Assembly: GCF_000764305.2 (NCBI RefSeq)
Contig: NW_025942305.1
Coordinates: 62,001 to 126,000 of the forward strand
DNA from: Hyalella azteca
Taxonomy: Eukaryota; Arthropoda; Malacostraca; Amphipoda; Hyalellidae
DNA length: 64,000 nucleotides
Direction of reading: 5' to 3'
The notes under the pieces are model-generated. The model worked only from the letters and a program-made list of their open reading frames with translations, had not been told where the DNA came from and searched no databases. Of this stretch, positions 42,501-50,570 are shown piece by piece. The translations under genes were made by a program, and so were the position numbers. Each line of letters begins with the position of its first letter. Positions within the stretch are counted from its first letter, which is position 1.

Positions 42501-43372
42501 GCTTCGGAAGAAAAGCTGATTTACTCGTGTTTCTGTTGACAGAGAAGCTAACTAAATCGTGTGTCGTCGTACAGTTGAAGGCCGCCGTATTGTTTATGCT
42601 GCCGGTCTACACTTGCTACGATTTATCCTATTACCAGAATTCAAGAAGAATTTTTATATATTTTATTTTATTTTGCATGTAGTAATTGAACACAACAATG
42701 CGCTTTTCGGCCATTAATATTGTTTTTAAGTTATGAGCGACGAGTCTCTGTTGTTGGCGACTCGTATCATTAATGGAAGTTGTCTTAGTAGGTGAGGTAT
42801 TATTAAAATTGTTAATGTGTGCCATTTTAATAAAACTTTACCGGTCGGTGGCTCAGATGGCGGCGGGTACACGGGCAGCAGCCGCGCATACCAGGGCGGG
42901 GGAGGCTACGGGCGCGGCTACTTCAACCGCGGCAGCGCTCCTTCAGGAGGGAGGTTTGGGCAGAGGGGCTTCAGGGGAGGCGGAGGAGTGTTCAGAGGCG
43001 GCCGAGGGCACTTCAGCGGCGGCCGAGGAGACTTCAACGGCGGTAGAGGAGGTTTTAGAGGCTTTGGAGGGGACTCCTTTAGTGGCCGAGGGGACTTCAA
43101 CGGCGGCCGAGGGGACTTCGGTGGCGGCCGAGGAGATTTCGGTGGCGGCCGAGGGGACTTCGGTGGCGGCCGAGGAGAAAGGGGACTTCGGTGGCGGCCG
43201 AGGGGACTTCGGTGGCGGCCGAGGGGACTTCGGTGGCGGCCGAGGGGAATTCGGTGGCGGCCGAGGGGACTTTGGTGGCGGCCGAGGGGACTTCGGTGGC
43301 GGTAGAGGGGATGCCTTGGGTAGAGGAGGCAGTTCCTGGGGCGGCCGAGGGTCGCAATGGAATGATTATTGA
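20617..43372 (+). CDS. DHX9: ATP-dependent RNA helicase A (DHX9/Maleless family), 24 coding exons
   Basis: This gene encodes a nuclear DExH-box helicase that unwinds dsRNA and RNA:DNA hybrids; the Drosophila homologue Maleless acts in dosage compensation. Exons read from the sequence: 20617-20704, 21347-21519, 22513-22601, 23106-23345, 28578-28624, 29597-29826, 30439-30612, 30981-31178, 31921-32081, 32480-32648, 33260-33460, 33616-33744, 34516-34639, 35013-35107, 35752-35964, 36222-36396, 37150-37326, 38014-38204, 39077-39238, 39799-39903, 40102-40203, 40471-40641, 41397-41553, 42857-43305 or 43372. Every junction has AG/GT ends and all phases match, giving about 1,340 codons against about 1,270 in human DHX9. 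Domain order is dsRBD1, dsRBD2, W-rich linker, RecA1, RecA2, HA2, OB, RGG tail. The first exon and the exact 3' end are the least certain parts. A candidate polyadenylation signal AATAAA lies at 44017-44022. Family identity is very secure. Confidence 0.95.
22513..29826 (+). CDS. DHX9: DHX9 exons 3-6: linker and dsRNA-binding domain 2
   Basis: Exon 3 (22513-22601) is a Pro/Ala-rich linker. Exon 4 (23106-23345) carries [14 protein letters not shown] and then [19 protein letters not shown] and [11 protein letters not shown]. Exon 5 (28578-28624, only 47 nt) gives [15 protein letters not shown]. Exon 6 (29597-29826) gives [20 protein letters not shown] and the following KKKEG-like linker. Together they form a complete dsRBD2, with the GPDH(N/S) loop split by a 5.2-kb intron. 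Split codons at each junction (AA|G, AA|G, C|AT) are filled correctly. Exon 4 is directly preceded by a minisatellite running up to its acceptor, and exons 5 and 6 are directly followed by arrays containing copies of their 3' ends. Confidence 0.93.
22670..23104. repeat. minisatellite abutting the acceptor of DHX9 exon 4
   Basis: About 25 units of CCCATCTTACCACCCATGCC, pyrimidine-rich, running directly into ACCCATGCCCACCAG, the splice acceptor at 23,105. The array therefore forms the polypyrimidine/branch region of this intron. It is open in several frames only because of its repeat nature. Confidence 0.95.
23346..24040. repeat. minisatellite downstream of DHX9 exon 4
   Basis: About 30 units of the 21-22-bp sequence TGTCTAAATGGGACTACTTAG begin ~20 bp after the exon 4 donor, where the local sequence TGTCTACACTTAGTGTCTGAATGGG looks like the founder. 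Confidence 0.95.
24607..24893. mobile_element. TA-flanked MITE with ~45-bp TIRs (TGTCGTGCCGAAATCG)
   Basis: TGTCGTGCCGAAATCGCGGA at the left and its reverse complement TCCGCGATTTCGGCACGACA at the right, with pairing continuing through GCCGATTCCATNGAATCGGC. A TA dinucleotide flanks both sides (24,605-24,606 and 24,894-24,895), as with Tc1/mariner-type mobilisation. 287 bp, no coding capacity, inside DHX9 intron 4. Confidence 0.9.
24905..25182. mobile_element. second TA-flanked MITE (CCGTAAAATGGGGTAACTTA)
   Basis: CCGTAAAATGGGGTAACTTA and the reverse complement TAAGTTACCCCATTTTACGG form TIRs of about 24 bp, flanked by TA on both sides. There is an additional internal pair (GGGGTAACTTAGACC at 25,104). 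278 bp, non-coding. It lies only about 10 bp from the previous MITE. Confidence 0.9.
25328..25435. repeat. two-copy tandem duplication, ~57 bp
   Basis: AACTTTAATTACCATCTCAT through GTAATAATTGCTCT and TGATTTATATTATA occurs twice in direct tandem in intron 4 of the helicase gene. Confidence 0.85.
25580..25920. repeat. higher-order tandem repeat in DHX9 intron 4
   Basis: Short units (AAGTCACTCTGTGCCA) nest within longer ~100-bp units that include TTGAATATAGCTTATATTGA and GTAGTAAGACAGTTTATGTT, repeated about three times. Confidence 0.9.
27120..27480. repeat. diverged ~60-bp repeats in DHX9 intron 4
   Basis: About five degenerate copies containing TCGATTAAATAAGTCATC, TTGGGCGATCGTCTAGAT and TTTCAATGAATATTCT. 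Confidence 0.75.
28610..28965. repeat. 28-bp array derived from the exon 5 / donor junction
   Basis: The exon end GGCAGAC followed by GTAAGTCATTCTCT is followed by about eleven copies of GGCAGACGATGAGAC then TAAGTCATTCTCT. Each copy keeps the exon 3' end, but GATGAGAC inserted before TAAGTC destroys the GT, so only the first donor is usable. Confidence 0.95.
29500..29596. repeat. short array before the exon 6 acceptor
   Basis: About four units of CCCTACTTACACTCAAGTTTGT precede CCCTATTTACAG (acceptor at 29,596), so the acceptor tract itself appears to be a repeat unit. Confidence 0.8.
29815..30060. repeat. array of exon 6 donor-junction copies
   Basis: The exon end CAGCCTGTGACTGTC plus donor GTGAGTCGTGTT is repeated about seven times with a unit of ~28-30 bp. 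Several copies keep both TGCAG before CCTGTG(A/G)CTGTC and GTGAGT after it, creating potential 12-nt micro-exons. Confidence 0.93.
30439..30612 (+). CDS. DHX9: DHX9 exon 7: W-rich transactivation-like segment
   Basis: This 58-codon in-phase exon contains [16 protein letters not shown] followed by NIDEGPLAE. It matches the DHX9 segment between dsRBD2 and the helicase core that in vertebrates overlaps the minimal transactivation domain (MTAD), which contacts RNA polymerase II. Both tryptophan clusters, SW and NWNPW, are kept. The acceptor is TTTTTACAG and the donor GAG|GTGGGG. Whether the transactivation function is conserved in this organism is inference. Confidence 0.9.
30680..30800. repeat. 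18-bp array in DHX9 intron 7
   Basis: About six units of TGATGCCTTTGGCTGCTC. Confidence 0.9.
30981..33744 (+). CDS. DHX9: DHX9 exons 8-12: helicase RecA1 domain (motifs I-III)
   Basis: Exons are 30981-31178, 31921-32081, 32480-32648, 33260-33460 and 33616-33744. Motif I (Walker A) is [10 protein letters not shown] at the end of exon 8. Motif Ia TQPRRISA is in exon 9. Motif II DEIHERD is in exon 10. Motif III SATID is in exon 11. Exon 12 is an acidic, poorly conserved insert ([13 protein letters not shown]), where DHX9 orthologues also have a charged loop. All key ATPase residues are present, so the enzyme is predicted active. The Walker A-bearing 3' end of exon 8 is duplicated inside the next intron (31229-31278), and the acceptor of exon 9 is preceded by an array of near-copies of itself. 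Confidence 0.95.
31128..31430. repeat. duplication of the Walker A-coding exon end plus donor
   Basis: About 50 bp of exon 8's 3' end, including CACGGGCTGTGGCAAGACTA, and ~50 bp of following intron recur at 31,229-31,330 (a few substitutions, donor CAG|GTGGGG intact) and again, truncated in the exon part, at 31,334-31,420. The period is about 100 bp. The second copy is an intronic decoy of the P-loop coding sequence. Confidence 0.93.
31685..31930. repeat. array of exon 9 acceptor-junction copies
   Basis: About eight ~31-bp units of GACTGTACNTGCAG followed by GTGTGCCAGTA(GTACAA). The last unit is the real junction: CTGCAG at 31,920 then GTGTGCCAGTACCTGCTC of exon 9. Each copy carries an AG acceptor and the first 11 exon bases. 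Confidence 0.95.
32095..32250. repeat. ~21-bp array in DHX9 intron 9
   Basis: About seven units of CGTGCTTATCATCCGTTCAT beginning roughly 20 bp after the exon 9 donor (32,081). Confidence 0.9.
32625..32850. repeat. array of exon 10 donor-junction copies
   Basis: CATCGTCCTTAGGGATATG (exon 3' end) plus GTGCGTGCCT occurs three times, followed by diverged GATGTGGTGCGTGGTCACCA units. The first two extra copies keep an intact donor. Confidence 0.93.
34396..34545. repeat. triplicated exon 13 acceptor junction, 52-bp period
   Basis: TTCCCTCCTCAG plus GTGGTGGAGAAGATCCTGCT and TACATCA occurs at 34,412, 34,464 and 34,516. The period is not a multiple of three, so using an upstream acceptor would shift the frame; only the third copy leads into the complete exon. 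Confidence 0.97.
34516..35964 (+). CDS. DHX9: DHX9 exons 13-15: helicase RecA2 domain (motifs IV-VI)
   Basis: Exons are 34516-34639, 35013-35107 and 35752-35964. Motif IV region VLIFLPGWN lies in exon 13, [16 protein letters not shown] in exon 14, motif V NIAETSIT and motif [14 protein letters not shown] in exon 15. Exon 13 has three tandem acceptor copies at 34412, 34464 and 34516 (52-bp period). Only the third leads directly into the full exon in the right frame, so I chose 34516. The split codon A|GA between exons 13 and 14 gives Arg in an alignment of the correct length. The donor of exon 14 is followed by about nine near-copies of itself. Confidence 0.94.
35090..35400. repeat. array of exon 14 donor-junction copies
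   Basis: GAGGGCGTCACCAAG plus GTGAGTCACCAGCGCCC is repeated about nine times after the true junction (GACGGCGTCACCAAG|GTGAGG at 35,107). Nearly every copy preserves AAG|GTGAG. Confidence 0.96.
36222..38204 (+). CDS. DHX9: DHX9 exons 16-18: winged-helix and HA2 (ratchet) domains
   Basis: Exons are 36222-36396, 37150-37326 and 38014-38204. Exon 16 has [19 protein letters not shown] and [15 protein letters not shown], exon 17 has [18 protein letters not shown] and [14 protein letters not shown], exon 18 has [29 protein letters not shown] and TLRVTWEAK. These are the C-terminal helicase-associated modules of DEAH/RHA helicases. Junction phases G|AT and C|CG are satisfied. Exon 17 ends where orthologues are variable, and its 3' end plus donor is repeated three times, so the exact donor used (37326) rests on phase agreement with exon 18. 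Confidence 0.92.
36425..36795. repeat. 28-bp array in DHX9 intron 16
   Basis: About thirteen units of TTCCGTGCTTCCTGGTCAAA plus CTTGACTG. It starts about 40 bp after the exon 16 donor but does not obviously contain exon sequence. Confidence 0.95.
37270..37505. repeat. triplicated exon 17 donor junction, ~87-bp period
   Basis: GCCATGTGCACCCTTGCCGC through GATATTTATTATACGTTAGT recurs starting at 37,272, 37,359 and 37,445. About 55 bp of each unit is exon sequence. Donor-like CGTTAG is kept in all three. Confidence 0.95.
38160..38510. repeat. array of exon 18 donor-junction copies
   Basis: CTGTCCATGCCTACCCTCAG, GTTACCTGGGAGGCCAAG and GTAAATTGTGG are repeated about five times with a unit of 60-90 bp, the length varying with the number of AAATTGTGG sub-units. 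Copies keep AAG|GTAAAT. Confidence 0.95.
39077..40641 (+). CDS. DHX9: DHX9 exons 19-22: OB-fold region
   Basis: Exons are 39077-39238, 39799-39903, 40102-40203 and 40471-40641, all in phase 0. Recognisable pieces are [65 protein letters not shown] and [20 protein letters not shown]. They match the OB-fold/C-terminal domain of DHX9 end to end, with no loss of length. The 3' end of exon 22 (GCCTGTGTTAAAGAG plus GTAAGC) recurs in degraded form four more times in the following intron. Confidence 0.93.
39270..39620. repeat. imperfect G-rich then C/T-rich arrays in DHX9 intron 19
   Basis: Units of GTATACGGTGAGGGGAGG are followed by TTCATTCC(C/T)CAAGTGCCAC units. Both are diverged. Confidence 0.75.
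40620..41175. repeat. degenerate exon 22 donor-junction repeats
   Basis: GCCTGTGTTAAAGAG|GTAAGC recurs near 40,738, 40,831, 40,988 and 41,157 with neighbouring GATATGTAT and TATTGCTTA sequence. The 40,975 copy includes more exon sequence (CAGTCTGCCACCATCGCC). The last copy has lost GT. Confidence 0.9.
41397..43372 (+). CDS. DHX9: DHX9 exons 23-24: NLS-like linker and RGG-rich tail
   Basis: Exon 23 (41397-41553) ends with [15 protein letters not shown], resembling the GPRPPKMARYD stretch of DHX9 near its nuclear transport signal. Exon 24 begins at 42857 (split codon G|AT) with GGGYTGSS and then 15 or so [13 protein letters not shown] repeats, a typical RGG box for RNA binding and arginine methylation. 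Within the repeats a 7-base insertion (43176-43182) changes frame. Read straight on, the protein ends at 43305 with an odd RWRPRG run; without the insertion the RGG frame continues to QWNDY and stops at 43372, like the aromatic C-terminus of orthologues. This may be an assembly error, a polymorphism or a real change. Confidence 0.85.
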
Positions 43373-44560
43373 AGCCAATGTCTCTGGCAACTGACAAATG
43401 AGATCTCAATTCAACTATCGACCAATATCAGTTGCGATTATAACGCCGGTATTCAATTTATTACTAAATATAAAGACGATATTTATTGTGCACTCTGAGA
43501 TCTTGAATCTCTCATTTGTCGGTTTGAGTTGAGTGCAGGAAGCCATTTGTTGTGTGAAGGAAATTGAACTTACAGTGAGACTCGATTACTCACTTCCCTA
43601 CATGACTGACCGTCATTTTCTCGTAGTTAATTTCTTCATTAGATGGAATAACCAAAGGCACATGATATAAAATTTTTGTTGAAGTGGAATCGTCAGGTGT
43701 TCCTTGGCGTTTATTTGACTTCTTTTAATAGACTCGCTGTCACGCTCTATGCCAATTTCAAACTTGCGTGCACAAGCATATTTGATTTGATTTTAATTTA
43801 ATTTTTTAAATGGATTTGAATCAGTTTTATTGTTTTTTTGAACCATAACACATTTCCTGGCTAATCAATTACTGAACATCGATTGCGTTGCCTTGATCAT
43901 TTCGTTTGGTGGAACTTGCAAGTAAGAACAGTGATGTAAAATATTAGATTAACTTCACGGATTTGCAGAACAGCATAGCGAGTGTTAAAAGTACAAATTA
44001 TTTTTATTCTGCATCGAATAAAAAGCGTGACAAATTTCTTGTCGTCTGTAGAGGTTTGTTTGTGTAATATCGGAACAAATTTGAAAATTGTAGCGATGCT
44101 TTCATTAATAAAGGACGTAAAGGTGACTTGGAACTTTTCTTCCTTAAATTATACCAAAATTGGACAAAAAGCGGCAGACAGTTCACTTTTCTCGAACGGG
44201 TCTTGTCTGCACGCATGTCTTCTGTGTTAGACGCAACGTTCTTATGAACGAAGTTAGAATGTTTGTATATTGTTATATGTGTTCTTTGGAGCAGTTATTA
44301 TCGGGCTTTGGTTCTGAGTAAACTTACCATGAGTTGCTATAATATAAAAGTGAGTGGTTACTATATGTGAGTGGCTTCTCATAAGTGAGTGGTGAGCGGA
44401 GTTATTGCTTAAAGTTGACTTAATGCGAATGGCTTTGCCTTACAAGCGGAGATGTGGTCAGCTGTTCCAGTTCCTTCAATGAATTAGTCAAACAATTTTC
44501 GACCAGAGATATCTGGAAACGAGGATTTTCCACATAAAAACAAGAAATTGATCCCTCGAT
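43373..44560. other. 3' UTR/downstream region of the helicase gene
   Basis: AT-rich, no ORF worth calling. Candidate polyadenylation signals AATAAA occur at 44,017 and 44,107. Confidence 0.4.
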
Positions 44561-45055
44561 TTTTCCCCCCTCAGGGGGGATTTCTGACGCGTGTCTGTGC
44601 GCGTCAGAAGTCCTATGGGATTTCGCGTTCCTAGGGGGATTGTTCCTGAGCGCCCCACCGTTGAGCTCGCGGTGTCTGATTGCAGGTCTCAGTTGTGGGG
44701 TTAAGTTATTATGTAGGTAGGAGCCCTTACATTTCCCTTCTCTGTCTCTCTCGTGCGGGCGGCCGACGTCCCGTGTAAGCGACCTTTTGTTCGAGTGTCT
44801 TCGTTTCTGTTGCTTTTCACCTGTCCCTTCTTGTGACTTCGTCTCTTTGAGATGCTAACGCTGCTTCTTTCGAGCCAGCTTCAGCGGGCTGGACATCTGA
44901 GACCTTCCGCCCCTTGTGGGTGATGAATAATTGAGACCCAGCACCTCTATGGTGATGTTCATCATGACTTTCGGTGCGAGATAGCTAAATAGCTGAAGCG
45001 CTAGTAAACATTTGGCCACTAAACTAAACTAAACTAAAACCTCGATTTTTCCAGA
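44560..45055 (+). mobile_element. interspersed repeat, copy A (ends in ACTAAA repeats)
   Basis: Contains CGTCAGAAGTCCTATGGGAT, GGTCTCAGTTGTGGGGTTAA, GGCCGACGTCCCGTGTAAGC and GTCTCTTTGAGATGCTAACG, ending with a simple ACTAAACTAAACTAAAA tail. The same blocks occur in reverse order and orientation at 55,090-55,700. The simple-sequence tail suggests a retroposed SINE or LINE 3' end. Confidence 0.75.
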
Positions 45056-46088
45056 CATGATTCTCATCGAAAGTTTTTCTTATTTTCATGGTAGGAAAAA
45101 TGAGAACTTCATTTAAATTAGTGTTATCGTTTACATATAAAAGTCAATTTTAATTTCATGTTGTGTCAGACAGAAAAAATCGTTTAATAAATATCATAAA
45201 CATGTAGCGTGCGATTTCTTGACTTGTTAAAAACTTGTTCTAACCTGTTTAACTCGCACTTGTTTCCACACAGAAATCCTGGGGATAGTTGCTTATTCAG
45301 CCCATCTATTCAGAAGTTTTCCATACAATACTAAATTAATTGTAGATTTATTCACATTTGAAAATAGATTTTAATTGTCGGAGTGACAATTGTAGCTTAT
45401 CCGACTCTTACATTACAAGGTTTATTGCTGTAATAATCAGCACGGAAAACGCCAGGGTAATTATAGCAAAATTCGGTCTCGGCATTCCTCGTCGATTGTT
45501 ATTACCGTATGTATATATGGTATATATCTATAAGTTCCTTATTTAATTAACAATTGTTACATTCTAAAGTCAACTTCTTATGGATATCATAAAGATTCTT
45601 TATTTTAATGCCTCAAATAAAACGTACAGCGAAGGTGAACTAACTAAACCAAATTGATAACAATAAATAAATCGATAATATTCATGAACAATAATTGAAC
45701 GACTTGCTGCAGTCGTTCCCTTTCTTCCCACTAAATAACAATAACTGAACCATAAAGTGCATGTACATTCTCTCGACACCAGCGTGCTAATAATGTTTAA
45801 CTAGCAAGTTGTTTCTTGAGCATGCCTCTATATTTTGATATCCAATACCTCCTAAATCATTGAGCCGGCGACGAAAGAAAGGCGTTGATAGTTGATACGT
45901 CCAGAGGCTCTATTATTCATTATTCAATTTAATTAATTTTTAGCGCGATATGTAATCGGTCCGAATGCCATGTCTTGAAAACCGATCACTCTTTATCGAC
46001 TATCATAGATTCAGCTAGCGGCTCTTTACGAGAAATGCCTCCTTTCAATGAATTTTTAATTGATCATCTTAGAGTTACATCTTATTTT

Positions 46089-48884
46089 TCAATCCTTCAT
46101 GCGCCGAAATGTTCTGGATCGTTCTTGCTGTACTTCACTTGATCTTGCTTTCGTCTTTTGGACTTTCAGTAAAGTTTTTGCGAAATCCGAAACATAGGGA
46201 GTTTTCTGGCCGGAAGCTGGGAACCGAGGCGATGGCTTGCGACGCGTTGCCTCCAGCGGACGACCGAAGTTCGGGGAAGCTGCGGAGGGCGCCTCTGCCG
46301 CGTCCACGTGCGGTGACCGGCCTCCCAGTTTTGGAATTTCATCGTCTGACGAAAGATCAGCGGAATCCATTCGCCCGTTATTTGAGGTTGTCGACGGCTG
46401 CACCGGAGATTGAGCTGCCGGATGTGGTCTACGCTTGTCAAAGCCTTGCTTTCCTTTTCGTGCCTCATTTGAAGTGTAACTTACGAATCTTGTCTGAGGC
46501 TTGGGCACTTCTTGGTACAGTGGCTGGTCCATACCGTACATGTGCAGCCCCAGAAAATCGTCAGAATCAGTGGCCGTTGCTTTTTTGCTTTTAGTGCTCG
46601 GATTTTTCAAATAAATATTACCGTCCTTACCTACGTACAGATCTTCCCGAAGAGGGAAATCTTCCTTGAATTTGGATGCCTCCAGCCTGGGGTCTTCTTC
46701 TACCGGATCGTCCTCGAACTGAACCTCATTCGAAGGAATATTCACGATGAAATCGTTGGCAAGATGTTCCTTCTGTTCAGGAGTCACGCCTCGATAATGA
46801 GGAGCGTCGTTAAAGATCACTTCTTCGTTACTGATAGCGTAGACGCGGCGGCCTTCCGCTTCATTTGGAATTTGCTTATTCCTGAATGTGTAATGAGGTT
46901 TCCGACGTGTCTGTATTTTTTTAGACAGCGGCTCCAGGTGCCTTACCCCTGGAGGTAGCTCTGCTCTGACTCGATTCCTGCGTTCATCTGACCTCCGATT
47001 TTCGGTACTGTAGAAGGGCTCAAGTTCACTGAAGTCGATGTATTCTGTGAACGCTGCGTTCTCCGTTACAGCTTCATGAGACAGAGGCCTTACACTCAAC
47101 TGAGGAGCTCGTTGCGGTCCATGAAGCTGATGTCCTCTACGCCGGCCAGATCGCGTGGCTGGAGGCCCTACAGCCACTTTAGAAGAACCAAAATAGTTCA
47201 AAGGGTTCAACGACTGAACTGAGCTAAATAAGCCACTCAGAACTCCACTCCCGTCTTCTTGGACATTAAACTTTGGAGTCTCGAAAGATTGATAAAAATT
47301 TTGTTTAGGAAGGCTGTCGTAATCATATTCTTCGTACGTATTTTGGCTGTCATCATAATCGAAGCTGATATCTTTGCGCGAATGTATGTGAGATTTATGA
47401 TCCAAAATATCAAACCTACTATCACCATAGTTTACTGCAGATCCAAAACCCGTTCCTCGGGCCTTATCCATTAGAGAGTAAGCGTTCTGATCTTCTACTT
47501 GGGAGGACAAAGGAACGCTAAAAGTAGCAGAATCCAAAATGCGGTTTTTTGATGGCAGCTCAACTTTGGGCAAGTTTGAAGCATCCGTGACGAAATCGTA
47601 TTTATCGTTGATGGCGACTTCATTCCGTCCATTGTTAGAATCATAGTCCTGCATTTGTCCTCTGTGATACGCCCTATTATGGCCAAAGGAAGCCCTCCTA
47701 GTTGGTATCTGCCTTTGGAAGACAGGGTCATAGTCTTGGTAGTCGTCGGGTAGTGACCCAGAAACCTGCCTCTGTCGGTAGACTTTTCTAGGAAGCGTCC
47801 TTGTGGGATACGGAACAACTTGTTGAATCCTTTGCCCATCGTACCTGCTAATCTGGTCTGGTTGAAGATTAGATCTATAATTTTCCCGGTGACGAACCCG
47901 GCTTGGTCGTGACTCGCGGTTCGTTACTCCAGAGAAAAGATTGGCAAGAAAAGACGGGACGGGGATGGCTAAAGCAGCAGGTGTTGGGAGCTCCTCCGGC
48001 AGCTCATCTGCATCGGAGGTCTTCGTTGTTACTGCTTCTGTGGTGTCTTCGGCGCTTGTCCAGACACTGCGACCATCTCTCGCTCTAGCAGTCAACTTCT
48101 CTGGCACTTGAGAAACGTTTGTTTCACTTCCATTTCCCATTGTTTTCATTTTATTTTGGAAGATGGTGGCAGTTTTCGTTATGTTGGTGCCGGAGGACAG
48201 GTTCTCGTCTTCGGCTGGTAAATTGTTGAATGCTGTCGTCGATGTTGCCAGAAACGTGACGAACACCTGAAAAAAATCTAATCAGAACTTGGTTCTAAAT
48301 TATGTCATTTTCGGATAGATTCTAAACATAATTGTTTTATTATAATCATTCTTTGTCTACGCAGTGTTATAATGAATTTTAAACTTTTCACAAAACAGAA
48401 TAGATGCAATAAGGCTTTGGGGCTATATTACACCTTCTAATCATTTTTTGAAGGGAAACTAACTATTTGAGCGATATAAAAAAATGCTCCACTCGGAAAG
48501 AGAAACCATTAAATTTTAAAACTTATAATGAATCAGTTTCTGGAACGCAATCCGCGTAGAAATATTATTGTTCAGGAGTGCACAGCTATGTTGCAAACGC
48601 GAAATAATTCATTGTCTCTTTCGAGGAACTTGATTATTTCGGACGCTCAAAATGAAATCATTTTGCTCTTGTGAAACAACAAGTTTCATGTCAAATGTGC
48701 TTCGTATATTCCTCGAAAATGTACGTCTATATTAGGATGAGATCTTCACCACCTCATTTCTGGGGGGTTTACAGCCATCAAAATATATAATTGCCAAAAA
48801 TTGGTCGCGACAGGTGACGGTTTCCTTCAAAGGCTCGTCGATACTCACAAAGAAGAACGAAATGCCGTGAAAGCTGCTTGCCAT
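46089..48884 (-). CDS. secreted low-complexity Tyr/Arg/Pro-rich protein, unknown family (2 exons)
   Basis: Coding exon 2 (48266 down to 46089) is a 725-codon uninterrupted frame, by far the longest in the window. It begins just after an AG acceptor preceded by a T-run. Exon 1 is a 12-codon ATG exon at 48884-48849 ending in TTT|GTGAGT. Joined in phase 0 they give MASSFHGISFFF followed by VFVTFLATSTTAF, a good signal peptide with cleavage expected near residue 25. The mature protein, about 710 residues, is hydrophilic and probably disordered, rich in Arg, Ser, Asp, Tyr and Pro, with Tyr/Asp runs such as DDYQDYDPVF and DYDSNNGRNE, several dibasic sites, and no Cys-rich or enzymatic motif that I recognise. 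A matrix, cuticle or propeptide-like role would be a guess. A candidate polyadenylation signal lies at 45604-45599 on this strand. Confidence 0.85.
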
Positions 48885-50330
48885 TTTCAATCTTGTGAGG
48901 TCCACTATGTAATTAGGAACTTTTTGGAAATAATCTTCCTGACGATAAATAATTTGTTACATTTGCTGTGATGTATTCAAAATCAAAATGAAAATGATGA
49001 TCTAAAGCTATTGCATTGAGGAGCATTTAAACGTTCGATTCGAATTTAAACCAAAACCAATAAAATTACACGAAGACTTGAACCTGCGTGGATCTGAAAC
49101 ATAAGGAAGTTAATTAAAATATAAAAGACTCGTGTGAAACTCAAATTCTGAGAAGGATTTTTAGTCAAGTATAGATATAGTGAATTGCCAATCAAAATTT
49201 TCTGTGGTCTGGGCCTCCTAGAGGGCATAGAAACGACGTTCTCTGCGCTCTGAGTAAAATATTCAATGCTCTCTGTGAATTATGGAGAATTCTCCTTTTC
49301 CAAAAATAAAGGGAAGAAAAGAAGGGCTAATATATAGTTTGGCGAAATATTTTATAAATCTTAAAATTTGATTTAAGATGATTTGGTTCTGAACGAAAAC
49401 ATTTGGAGCAATTTTATTTATAATAATAAATAAACCCCACGGAAGGCAACCCTAAATTTAATATTTACATCCAAATTATTGACATACTTAAATTAATGTA
49501 TTCATTTAATGTTTTTATTAAAAATACAATCTCCAGATATATGCTTAATCCTCTAAAAATATTCTAAGATGAACTCGGTTGAAGTTGAACACAAAATGTT
49601 GTAATTGTTTACGATTGCAATTTAAATTAAATGAGACTGTATTCATAACAATTATAAGTTGAAAGCAATTTACCAAAGCCCTGAACCTGATATAAACTCA
49701 ACGGCTTCTCGCTTGTCAAGCAGAGCTTTAACACACGAAGCTTTATACAGTTAAGATGCATCAGTTATACAGAGCTGTTGAAATAACCGGCCAAGTTCTA
49801 GCAAACGTCGATGAAAAAGTTACCTTCCACAAGTCACTCTTCCTTGCAATTCTTAATTACATAATCAAGTTCTTTTCAGCCACATTTCGTTCGCTCATCC
49901 TACAAAGAGGTCAGGGAAGCCTCGCAGCTCTAGGTCGGCTTGTTCTTCTTATTATTTTTTTGCAGTGTCATCAGGAGCGGCAAAAAACCTGCAGAGCGTC
50001 TGCCTCGAGTTGATTTGGTCGCCGTCGCCGCGAGTGCAACCGAACCGGCGAGTGCTGAGGCCGATCTAGATTGTGGTGACGAACATATTGTGATCAATGA
50101 TCGTCTTGCTACTCTAATATTTTCAGTCGTGATTAATCTTGTCAGTCTTTATATTGTTACTCTCTAGTTTGTTACTCTTAAATTTGTATGTATTGATCAG
50201 ACGTGATCAATGACCGTATTTTTACTCTTCGTTTTTTTTTCGTATAAAAATGTTAACGGGATTTCGATGAAGAAAGTCGACTGCAAGCTCGTCGCTTCAC
50301 ATAGGTATGGTTGATGATTGTTAACATGGT
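48885..50330. other. upstream region of the secreted-protein gene, no gene called
   Basis: AT-rich. A short plus-strand frame at 49,756-50,013 (MHQLYRAVEITGQV...) is the best open stretch but has no recognisable family. The promoter of the minus-strand gene presumably lies here; no convincing core element was identified. Confidence 0.35.
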
Positions 50331-50334
50331 AATA

Positions 50335-50570
50335 GCGGTTATAGTAATAGCGGTTTCAGCGTTTTATTAGGCCGTAGGCCTGTCGCCGATTCTTAACATC
50401 GCAGAATATTCACAGCATGTTGCGGTCTCGAACTCGCAACTCACTGCTTCAATTCTGCTGTGCTTAACCGCCCGGCCTCCTCGCCGATTCTGACCAGAAA
50501 CTGGCGCACAGAGCTGGGATCGAACCCGCGCCTCTCTGCGCCAATCCTGGTATTCTGAACTTTTAAGTAG
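50335..50570 (-). mobile_element. tRNA-derived SINE, copy 2
   Basis: Reverse complement of the 13.2-kb SINE: GGGATCGAACCCGCG (B box), CGGCCTCCTCGCCGATTCTG, TTCAATTCTGCTGTGCTTAA and GGCCTGTCGCCGATTCT. The head is truncated near the A box. Divergence from copy 1 is modest. Confidence 0.8.

Noticed and set aside
42918..43409. Minus-strand RHRSPLG / PPPKSPR repeat ORFs opposite the RGG tail
   Set aside because: Antisense shadows of the RGG-coding repeats.
46109..46958. Plus-strand ORFs of 161 and 148 codons
   Set aside because: Antisense shadows of the 725-codon secreted-protein exon, without motifs of their own.
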